From: Dehalococcoidia bacterium
GTDB taxonomy: Bacteria > Chloroflexota > Dehalococcoidia > GIF9 > UBA5620
DNA: 5,488 nucleotides
Direction: 5' to 3'
Assembly: GCA_016783225.1 (NCBI GenBank)
Contig: JADHWZ010000139.1
Span: forward strand, 1 to 5,488
The translations under genes were made by a program, and so were the position numbers. Under the pieces are notes generated by a model. The model saw only the letters and a program-made list of their open reading frames with translations, ran no database searches and was not told the DNA's origin. Below, in pieces: positions 1 to 5,488 of this stretch (its first letter is position 1; every line of letters begins with the position of its first letter).

Positions 1-1759
1 ACTCCATTCTGCCTGAGGGGGTTAAGAAGCTGGGGAAATTCGGACGAGGTGGTGCCTTAACCGGGCCCTGCTTCAGCTTTTCCATCGTTATTCCCATTTC
101 AGCAGGATATCCACAAGATAGTAGTATCTCAATCAATTGTTCGTCAGTGTTCTCGAAGTAATCGCCAAGGCCCATCTTGCGTGCCAATTCCCTGAGTATT
201 TCCGTGTCCGGCTTGCACTCATAAAGCGGCTCTATGGCCTTGTTCTGCAATTGGAAGTAATCCATCATAGAGGGCGCAACATTAATTGGCGGCACCAAAT
301 CAGTCTGTTCAAAAAAGGTGCAGGCTGGCAGAACAAAGTCGGCATATTGAGCGCTGGCACTCATAAAGATATCCGCCACCACGATCAACTCGAGCTTGGG
401 AAAGAGCTCCCGGGTGACCCGGTTGGCGTCTGGAAGCTGATTCACCCAGTTTTGTTTAGCGATCCACAGGGCCTTGATCGGATAGGGGTCGCCCTTGTCA
501 ATGGCGTCGTACGCCTTCAGGATTGGCATGAAGCTACAGGTCATAATTCCGTGAAGGTATGCATACAGCTCATAGACAGGGAGCTGGGGCGCTACTGGAC
601 GAAGGTTGCCGGTAATGGCCGCCAGTGTGTTTAGGGTGCGGAAAAGGAGGTCGCCGTGAAAAGTCCTCTGTACTCCCATGCCCCTATAGGTGGCGACGGG
701 CTTGCGCCGAGCGTAGTCCAAAGCCAGATTCCAGATGGTTTCGGCAGGAACCTCTGTGATCTCCGAGACCTTCTCAGGAGAGTATTCCTGGGCTCTGTCC
801 ATCAGCAATTGGAAGGCAGGCCGACACTCAATGCCGCCTGCCCCGTAAACGCCGGTGAGGGCCGGCACTATCCCTGGAGCATCATACACACGAGCCTCAC
901 CTGACGCCGTGTCCCAGACCATGTACTTCTGCTCAGACCCGCCGGCAACGACATCGTTTTCCTTGAGGAAGAGGCCGGTCTGACCGCTAACCAGAAACGG
1001 ACCCACAGTGTTGCGTATGATGAACGAGCTATCATAAAGCTGCTGTTCCAGGATAACGTGGATCATCCCCAGGGCCATGGCAGCATCGGTACCGGGCCTA
1101 ATCTGGATATACTGGTCCGCCTTGGCGGCTGTGGCGGTGAAGCGGGGATCGATGACCACTATTTGGGCTCCGCGCTCCCGGTCGTCCTGGATTCTGCGCA
1201 TGGAGAAGGGTTGAGTTTCGGCCGGATTATGGCCCCAGACGACACATGATTGTGGTTTATCGAAGGCGGTCAGATACGTGTCTCCCCATATAACCCCGAA
1301 GCTGGCCATGTCCCCGCACGGGCCGGCGGAATCGCCGTCGCCAATGATGCTGACGAAGGTACCCTGCAAGCATCCCGCCATGCTGGCATAGACCATGTCG
1401 AGACCTCCTATGGTGGCGACACACCACATTAGCGACTGCGAGCCGTACTTTCCTCCAATGTCATTCAGTCGGACGGCGATGGTCTCCAGGGCTTCGTCCC
1501 AGGATATGCGCTGCCACTTTCCCTCACCCCTTTCCCCCACGCGCTTCATGGGATACTTCAGCCTGTCCGGGTGGTAGACCATCTTCATGGAGGCAAGCCC
1601 CCTGGCACAGATGTTTCGGTGCCTGGGGTTTGGCATGTCGGCAGGCTCGACCTTGGTGAGCACTCCGTCCTTGACATGAGCCAGCAGACCACAGACCATG
1701 CCACACGCCGAGTGGCATACAGTGCGAACGAGTCTTTCTCCCTTTTCGGTTGTTTCCAT
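1..1759 (-). CDS. Molybdopterin (Mo/W-bis-MGD) oxidoreductase catalytic subunit, C-terminus cut off by the window edge
   Basis: This is a catalytic subunit of the DMSO reductase superfamily, resembling the acetylene hydratase / thiosulfate reductase / anaerobic dehydrogenase branch (BisC-like). The frame is open for 586 residues. Near the N-terminus C15, C19, C23 and C51 (CX3CX3C, then ICARG) form the expected [4Fe-4S] site. A WDEAL stretch follows at 87-91. C148, in SAGPCGD, lies where the family has its metal-ligand residue, so I infer a Cys-ligated Mo or W. The segment ends at TPSGRME, just before the usual MopB C-terminal pterin domain, so roughly 130-170 residues are probably missing to the left. 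There is no twin-arginine signal, so the protein is probably cytoplasmic. The start is fixed by AGGAGG at 1772-1767, seven bases before ATG. No electron-transfer subunit is visible. The family is firm; the substrate is unknown. Confidence 0.93.
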   Translation of the reverse strand, partial: METTEKGERLVRTVCHSACGMVCGLLAHVKDGVLTKVEPADMPNPRHRNICARGLASMKMVYHPDRLKYPMKRVGERGEGKWQRISWDEALETIAVRLNDIGGKYGSQSLMWCVATIGGLDMVYASMAGCLQGTFVSIIGDGDSAGPCGDMASFGVIWGDTYLTAFDKPQSCVVWGHNPAETQPFSMRRIQDDRERGAQIVVIDPRFTATAAKADQYIQIRPGTDAAMALGMIHVILEQQLYDSSFIIRNTVGPFLVSGQTGLFLKENDVVAGGSEQKYMVWDTASGEARVYDAPGIVPALTGVYGAGGIECRPAFQLLMDRAQEYSPEKVSEITEVPAETIWNLALDYARRKPVATYRGMGVQRTFHGDLLFRTLNTLAAITGNLRPVAPQLPVYELYAYLHGIMTCSFMPILKAYDAIDKGDPYPIKALWIAKQNWVNQLPDANRVTRELFPKLELIVVADIFMSASAQYADFVLPACTFFEQTDLVPPINVAPSMMDYFQLQNKAIEPLYECKPDTEILRELARKMGLGDYFENTDEQLIEILLSCGYPAEMGITMEKLKQGPVKAPPRPNFPSFLTPSGRME

Positions 1760-1774
1760 AACATATCCTCCTAG

Positions 1775-1867
1775 TCAAGTAATTCCAACATCCTGCACCT
1801 CTATCGCCGTCTTCGTGTTTCCCGCCCCATTTAGCTTGGTCAGGCCATGTTCTCCTGGCGGTGCGGA
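1775..1867. other. Short intergenic gap between AOR fragment and molybdopterin oxidoreductase
   Basis: About 90 bases separate the AOR-fragment stop from the ribosome binding site of the next minus-strand gene. I see no terminator hairpin with a T-run and no clear promoter, so transcription probably continues through it. The frame of the AOR fragment stays open for about 30 more codons after its TGA, up to a TGA at 1776-1774, just before that ribosome binding site. No start codon with a ribosome binding site serves that stretch. Confidence 0.4.
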
Positions 1868-2089
1868 TCAACTTCTCCGTTGTGCAATGAGTCCCCTGCG
1901 CTCCAGGTCATCCGTGATATCTTCCAGCCCCAGCTCCTGGAGTTTCCCCCGGGTTTGAAGACCGGTGGCCACATCCCATCCCCTCGGCCGGTAGTATTCA
2001 TCCTTCATCCGTTCAAACTCCTGCCTGTCCACGACTGCGAAGGGACGTAGGCCGAACTCCCTTCGCTCCACCAGGAGCAAGCTAATCAC
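1868..2089 (-). CDS. Orphan C-terminal fragment of aldehyde ferredoxin oxidoreductase (AOR), 73 aa; possible gene remnant
   Basis: The 73 residues match the extreme C-terminus of tungsten-containing aldehyde ferredoxin oxidoreductases: DEYYRPRGWD at 30-39, followed by a GLxTxxKLxELGLED pattern at 43-57 and a DDLERRG tail. Full AORs are about 600 residues and bind tungstopterin and a [4Fe-4S] cluster through upstream domains. None of those domains is present here, so the piece cannot be an active oxidoreductase alone. The start I give is a GTG (2089-2087) with no good Shine-Dalgarno sequence, about 20 bases after the EthD gene stops. The frame stays open upstream through that gene, so the true start is uncertain. 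The piece may be translated by coupling from the EthD gene. It is either the scar of a deleted AOR gene or a small stand-alone domain gene. The homology is convincing; expression is not shown. Confidence 0.55.
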   Translation of the reverse strand: MISLLLVERREFGLRPFAVVDRQEFERMKDEYYRPRGWDVATGLQTRGKLQELGLEDITDDLERRGLIAQRRS

Positions 2090-2109
2090 TGACCCTGACC
2101 AGGGCAGTA

Positions 2110-2442
2110 TTACCCCTTGATGACCTTCTCTTCGGTAATGATGGAGACCATCTTCTCCAAGTCTACGAACCTCTCCAGGTCCTCCAGGTGAGCTTTGCCA
2201 GCCTCAGATTGCAGGACGTCGACGGCTGCTTGAAACGTAGCCATGTCAGGCCAATAAGTCTCGGCAACCCCGTCGTACACCTGGTCACCTTCGGGCAGAA
2301 TCACGCCATGGTTCTGCACGTATTTGGTCATTTGCGGATTATCCTTCAGCGCTACCGGCGCGTGATTTTCCCTCCAGTACTTGTAGAACTCCTCCAGCAA
2401 CAGCCCCGGCTTTCTCTTGAGCAGCGTAATCACCTTGATCAT
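2110..2442 (-). CDS. EthD-domain protein (dimeric alpha/beta-barrel fold), 110 aa
   Basis: This is a complete small protein of the EthD family, whose members adopt a ferredoxin-like fold and pair into a dimeric alpha/beta barrel. The signature is near the N-terminus: a first strand MIKVITLLKR, then KPGLLLEEFYKYW at 11-23 and HAP at 27-29. The length of 110 residues is typical. A second half-repeat is suggested by ETYWPDMATFQAA at 61-73. The start ATG is preceded by AGGAGGT (2457-2451) at normal spacing. EthD was named for a protein needed in ETBE degradation, but most homologues have unknown roles; some act on or bind small hydrophobic or quinone-like molecules. It is the first gene of the leftward cluster, ahead of an AOR fragment and a molybdopterin enzyme, so it may be an accessory to that pathway. 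The function beyond the fold is inference. Confidence 0.88.
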   Translation of the reverse strand: MIKVITLLKRKPGLLLEEFYKYWRENHAPVALKDNPQMTKYVQNHGVILPEGDQVYDGVAETYWPDMATFQAAVDVLQSEAGKAHLEDLERFVDLEKMVSIITEEKVIKG

Positions 2443-2500
2443 TTTGCTTCACCTCCTGTGATCGTTTTGGGCGGGACTCACCATTTCAACTCGCAATGGG

Positions 2501-2529
2501 GCAATTCTCACCCCTTCGCTATTGTCACC
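2501..2529 (-). repeat. Pair of 12-base GGTGA-type direct repeats
   Basis: On the minus strand GGTGACAATAGC (2529-2518) and GGTGAGAATTGC (2512-2501) agree at 10 of 12 positions and start 17 bases apart. A further shorter GGTGAGT lies at 2482-2476. Tandem ends of this kind are known from some insertion sequences, where they bind transposase; they could equally be operator half-sites for the EthD gene. No transposase gene is in the window, so neither reading is proven. Confidence 0.35.
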
Positions 2530-2565
2530 AACCAGCATGGCCTGGCTGTCTCTGGCGAGTTGGTG
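2526..2565. repeat. Two-tier inverted repeat (possible hairpin or operator)
   Basis: A perfect 7-base inverted repeat, CACCAAC (2526-2532) and GTTGGTG (2559-2565), encloses an adjoining 4-base pair of arms, CAGC (2533-2536) and GCTG (2545-2548), around an 8-base loop. The right side has an unpaired 10-base bulge. No T-run follows on either strand, so it is not a classic terminator. It lies about 85 bases upstream of the EthD start codon, where an operator or leader structure is possible. Confidence 0.3.
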
Positions 2566-2819
2566 GGTTCCCAGACATTGTACCACACGAAGCCCAGCTT
2601 GGATGCAAAGCCTCTATGCGTAGGAAGAGCGCTCGTAACACACTGCACGACTAAACGTTTATTCCAAAGGGGATTGATTGGGGTGTATTGTGCGCCTTCT
2701 GTCCTGACGTAGTCGATCCGTCCCTACATTGGTGAGCCTCATATTGAACGCCCGAATGTGGTGTTTCTGGCCCACGCCGCTGCCCCAACCAAACGGATAC
2801 GAATCAAACCGGTCACCTG

Positions 2820-2828
2820 TGGTACAAT
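2820..2828 (+). promoter_or_regulatory. Extended -10 promoter candidate for the aldolase gene
   Basis: TGG followed directly by TACAAT matches the bacterial extended -10 form TGN-TAtAAT with one mismatch in the hexamer. Transcription would start near 2835, giving a leader of about 40 bases that contains the AAGGAGG ribosome binding site at 2857-2863. No good TTGACA-like -35 box sits 17 bases upstream, which extended -10 promoters can tolerate. Judged by eye only. Confidence 0.4.
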
Positions 2829-2873
2829 AGTCGAGTCGGTTGGGATCACTCTTTAGAAGGAGGACGGTGAACA

Positions 2874-3671
2874 ATGGAATGGGGAATGGCAAACCGTATG
2901 GCACAGCTAATTCAATCGGACGGACATGCTCTATTCTTGCCGGTAGACCACGGATACTTTCAAGGCCCCACCAGGAAATTGGAGGAACCGCGCAAGACTA
3001 TTGAGCCACTTCTGCCTTATGCCGATGCAATCTTTATTACCAGGGGCGTGCTGCGCTCGTCGGTAGACCCCGACGATACCAAACCAATTATTCTCAGGGT
3101 ATCTGGTGGCACCAGCGTGGTTGGCAAGGACCTGGCCGACGAAGGACTCACTACCTCTATGGAGGAGGCCATCCGGCTTAACGCCTCTGCGGTAGGCATC
3201 TCCATCTTTGTCGGCAGTGACTACGAGCGCGAATCACTGCTCAATCTAGCCAAGCTGGTTGACGAAGGCGAGAAATATGGCATCCCGGTAATGGCAGTTA
3301 CCGCTGTAGGCAAAGAGTTGAAAAAACGAGAGGCCCGCTATCTGGCTCTGGCCTGTCGTATTGCTGCTGAGCTGGGCGCCCGGGTAGTGAAGACCTACTA
3401 CTGTGAAGAGGACTTTGACAAAGTGGTCAGGGGCTGCCCCGTTCCGGTGGTTATGGCAGGGGGGCCCAAGGTAGACACTGAGCTTGAGGTATTTGAGTTT
3501 GTCTATGACGGCATGCAAAAAGGCGCCATAGGCGTCAACCTGGGAAGGAACATCTGGCAAACTGATTTCCCTGTAGCCATGATTAAAGCTATACGCGCCA
3601 TTATTCACCAGAACGCCACCCCCAAAGAGGCACAAGAGGTATACGAGAGTATAAAAAGGGAGGGGCTGTAG
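2874..3671 (+). CDS. lsrF: LsrF-like class I aldolase-family enzyme (DhnA/DeoC/LsrF fold), 265 aa
   Basis: This is a complete TIM-barrel enzyme of the DhnA/DeoC/LsrF class I aldolase family. It aligns by memory along its whole length with E. coli LsrF, the thiolase that splits 3-hydroxy-2,4-pentanedione-5-phosphate with CoA to acetyl-CoA and dihydroxyacetone phosphate in AI-2 breakdown. Shared blocks are WGM at 3-5, VDHGYFQGPT at 24-33, the ADxxxxTRGxLRS block at 50-62, AVTAVGK at 141-147, KTYY at 173-176, GCPVPVVMAGG at 187-197 and GRNIWQTDFPVAMIKA at 224-239. K173 is the expected Schiff-base lysine. It lacks the roughly 30-residue N-terminal extension of E. coli LsrF. The ATG is fixed by AAGGAGG at 2857-2863 and an in-frame TGA just upstream. 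It ends in tandem stops TAGTAG. No other lsr genes are nearby, so it could instead act as a fructose-bisphosphate or related aldolase. Confidence 0.88.
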   Translation: MEWGMANRMAQLIQSDGHALFLPVDHGYFQGPTRKLEEPRKTIEPLLPYADAIFITRGVLRSSVDPDDTKPIILRVSGGTSVVGKDLADEGLTTSMEEAIRLNASAVGISIFVGSDYERESLLNLAKLVDEGEKYGIPVMAVTAVGKELKKREARYLALACRIAAELGARVVKTYYCEEDFDKVVRGCPVPVVMAGGPKVDTELEVFEFVYDGMQKGAIGVNLGRNIWQTDFPVAMIKAIRAIIHQNATPKEAQEVYESIKREGL

Positions 3672-3728
3672 TAGCCGGGTCAAAATAAGATGACTGGCGA
3701 CCTGTAAGAATAAGAAGATGTGAAAGAA

Positions 3729-5488
3729 ATGGCATCTTCCATCATTGATGAATTCATTCAAGGCCTTGATGAAGAAATCGAAGCCATTAAGAAAGGCAGG
3801 GGAGGAAGCGTTGTCAAAGTCTTTAATGGGCGTTTCCTTCGAGAAATATCGGGGCTTTTCGTTTATGTATTTAACCTCGAAAACTTTCTGGCCGTACTGG
3901 ATGATTCTCCCGCCGAGATAGAAATTCGAGGCAGTCGATATCCTGCTCAAGTTTTGCTAACGCAACGCTTGGAAGTCGAAATCGGGATAGAACATTTCTG
4001 CGGTCAATTCATCTCAGAGGCCACGCTACAAACCAATCTCTGGTACCTGCTTGAACTTCTCAAGAAGAAATTTACTGAATGTCGAAGCGGATCGGCCAAG
4101 ATAGAGTCTCGTCTTAGCGAAGTTCTATTTTCTGGTAGTCAATCACACTGGAAAGCGACCAATCAAACCGAATGTCGCTATTCACTAGGAAAAGAACCGC
4201 CCAATGAAGCTCAAAGACAGGCAATCGAGTCATCTTTCTCGTCTCAACTGGCCATTATTTGGGGGCCACCTGGAACTGGCAAAACCAAGACCGTGGCGAA
4301 AGCTATCGAGGCCCATCTTAACGCTGGGCGCCGCGTGCTTCTTGTTTCACATGCCAATAATGCTGTTGACGAGGCGCTTGAGGATGTCGCGGAGCATCTA
4401 AAGGGGACTCCTTTCTATCAGGAAGGAAAGCTTATTCGGCTGGGAAAGCCTCAAGAAGATCATTTCAAAAAGCTGGAAAGAGAGTATGAACTAGTACTCC
4501 TCGAGAATATCGCGGCTAAGTTGGGGGAATCACTAACCCAAGAGAAGAACTCATTGGAAAGTGAGAAGGCTCAGCTTGAGGATAGCCTTACCCGCTTTGA
4601 AGATGCCTTTCGTGCTTTGCAGAGAGTCGATGCGATCTTATCGGAGCTGGATGGCTTGAGATTATCCCTGTCTGAATCCGAAACACTGTTACGCATGGCT
4701 CAAGCTGATTTGAATATGTTGGGAAAATCACAGATAAGAAACAGAGAGAAGTTGCTAGAAGCCCAATCAGCAGGGAGACTAAAGCGATTTTTTACGGGAC
4801 TTGACCCACAAAAGCTTCAATATGAAATTGACCAGACTACTATATCCATTGATTCAAAGATGCGTTTAGTGAGAGAGATAAGTGGGCGGCTAAGTGAACT
4901 CAGGTCCTATATTAAGGCCAAGGAGGGTGAGGCTAAGACTGCTAAAACGGAGGTAGATGATCTTCTGCAATATCTGGGCGTATCTACGAGCGAACTTGAG
5001 GGTAAGAAAAAGGAGTTTGACCAACGAAAGGACACCATACTGGCAAGAATCGCGGAAATCAATCGACAATTGGATGAAATACAAAAGAACGTTCTCTCCG
5101 AAGCAAGGCTGGTGGCTACGACGCTGACAAAGACTTTTGTGGCAAAGCAATTTCCAGACGTACCCTTCGATGTTCTTGTTGTCGATGAGGCGAGTATGGC
5201 CCCACTGCCACATCTCTATTGGGCAGCCAGCCGCTGCCGTGAAGTCGTTACGATAGTCGGTGACTTCCTTCAACTACCTCCCATTTGCATCGCGCACGAC
5301 AAACCTATGGCCCAAAAGTGGCTGGGTAGAAGCATCTTCGCCGTTTTAGGAATCCATTCTGTGGGAGGAGCCTGTGATGATCCACGGGTCAAGCTACTTG
5401 ACACGCAATATCGAATGGCTCCTGAGATTTCCGCGATACCAAATCATTTCTTTTACCAGAACAAGCTCAAGGATGATCCACGTACATA
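3729..5488 (+). CDS. Upf1-like superfamily 1B helicase / AAA ATPase with coiled-coil insertion, C-terminus cut off
   Basis: This is a large P-loop NTPase of the Upf1/AAA_11-AAA_12 helicase type, 586 residues in the window and still open at the edge. An N-terminal region of about 160 residues has no motif I recognise. Helicase motifs follow in order: a Q-like NEAQRQAI stretch just before the P-loop, Walker A GPPGTGKT at 179-186 (K185), motif Ia HANNAVDEAL from 208, ARLVATTLTKTF around 459-470, Walker B VVDEAS with D486 and E487, motif III GDFLQLPP from 511, and QYRM at 560-563. Between motif Ia and Walker B about 240 residues are rich in Glu, Lys, Leu and Gln and are probably coiled coil (roughly 245-455). 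The family unwinds RNA or DNA with ATP. The start is ATG, or an in-frame GTG at 3720; neither has a good ribosome binding site. It may be cotranscribed with the aldolase, 57 bases upstream. Its GC content is visibly lower than its neighbours'. Confidence 0.9.
   Translation, partial: MASSIIDEFIQGLDEEIEAIKKGRGGSVVKVFNGRFLREISGLFVYVFNLENFLAVLDDSPAEIEIRGSRYPAQVLLTQRLEVEIGIEHFCGQFISEATLQTNLWYLLELLKKKFTECRSGSAKIESRLSEVLFSGSQSHWKATNQTECRYSLGKEPPNEAQRQAIESSFSSQLAIIWGPPGTGKTKTVAKAIEAHLNAGRRVLLVSHANNAVDEALEDVAEHLKGTPFYQEGKLIRLGKPQEDHFKKLEREYELVLLENIAAKLGESLTQEKNSLESEKAQLEDSLTRFEDAFRALQRVDAILSELDGLRLSLSESETLLRMAQADLNMLGKSQIRNREKLLEAQSAGRLKRFFTGLDPQKLQYEIDQTTISIDSKMRLVREISGRLSELRSYIKAKEGEAKTAKTEVDDLLQYLGVSTSELEGKKKEFDQRKDTILARIAEINRQLDEIQKNVLSEARLVATTLTKTFVAKQFPDVPFDVLVVDEASMAPLPHLYWAASRCREVVTIVGDFLQLPPICIAHDKPMAQKWLGRSIFAVLGIHSVGGACDDPRVKLLDTQYRMAPEISAIPNHFFYQNKLKDDPRT

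Larger units (their letters stand above)
2443..2873. other. Divergent intergenic region with repeats; no convincing gene
   Basis: This stretch separates the leftward EthD gene from the rightward aldolase gene and must carry promoters for both. Open frames cross it on both strands, but none shows a recognisable domain, a ribosome binding site or family-like composition. It contains two GGTGA-type direct repeats near 2501-2529, a two-tier inverted repeat at 2526-2565, the 8-base palindrome GAGCGCTC at 2627-2634, and an extended -10 element at 2820-2828. I found no convincing minus-strand promoter for the EthD gene. The best is TTGAAA paired with AACGAT near the gene, whose -10 is poor. I see no tRNA or known riboswitch. 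Confidence 0.5.

Noticed and set aside
137..1577. Several plus-strand open frames of 60-165 codons
   Set aside because: All are antisense to the molybdopterin oxidoreductase, whose frame carries the conserved Fe-S and metal-site residues without interruption.
1774..1870. In-frame continuation after the AOR-fragment TGA, considered as selenocysteine readthrough
   Set aside because: AOR proteins normally end near this point, no SECIS-like hairpin is evident after the TGA, and the extension matches nothing I know.
2188..2712. A 174-codon plus-strand open frame over the EthD gene and the intergenic region
   Set aside because: Its first half is antisense to the well-supported EthD gene, and it has no ribosome binding site or family match.
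3672..3700. Imperfect hairpin GCCGGGTCA / TGACTGGC after the aldolase, considered as a terminator
   Set aside because: The stem is short, with a bulge and a G-T pair, and no T-run follows.
3246..3950. A 234-codon open frame on the minus strand across the aldolase 3' end and helicase 5' end
   Set aside because: It lies antisense to two clearly homologous genes, has no recognisable domain and is low-complexity in aromatic residues. It is a shadow frame.
4890..5273. A 127-codon minus-strand open frame
   Set aside because: It is antisense to the helicase Walker B and motif III region and has no features of its own.

Overview
The window holds five protein-coding genes or gene fragments in two divergent blocks, separated by an AT/GC-mixed intergenic region of about 430 bases. 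The enzymes suggest an anaerobic bacterium: a molybdenum/tungsten bis-pterin oxidoreductase with a [4Fe-4S] site, plus the C-terminal piece of a tungsten aldehyde ferredoxin oxidoreductase. Strong AGGAGG-type ribosome binding sites and ATG starts are bacterial in style. Such gene sets are common in subsurface Chloroflexi (Dehalococcoidia), Firmicutes and sulfate reducers, but nothing here fixes the taxon.

Left block, minus strand, read from 2442 down to 1: an EthD-domain small protein (2442-2110), then an orphan 73-residue C-terminal piece of an aldehyde ferredoxin oxidoreductase (2089-1868), then a large molybdopterin oxidoreductase (1759-1) that runs off the left edge. The first gap is only about 20 bases and the second about 108, so the three probably form one transcription unit. 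The AOR piece lacks its cofactor-binding body, so it is either a relic of a lost enzyme gene or a small stand-alone domain protein.

The middle (2443-2872) has no convincing gene. It holds a pair of GGTGA-type direct repeats, a two-tier inverted repeat, and an extended -10 promoter candidate for the rightward genes.

Right block, plus strand: an LsrF/DhnA-type class I aldolase-fold enzyme (2874-3671), then, 57 bases later, the first 586 residues of a Upf1-like superfamily 1B helicase (from 3729) that runs off the right edge. The helicase carries a roughly 250-residue coiled-coil insertion between its Walker A and Walker B motifs. Its lower GC content in spot counts (about 45% against about 58-62% in the other genes) makes it look like an accessory gene of separate origin. 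It resembles helicases of anti-phage defence systems, but the decisive C-terminal part is outside the window.
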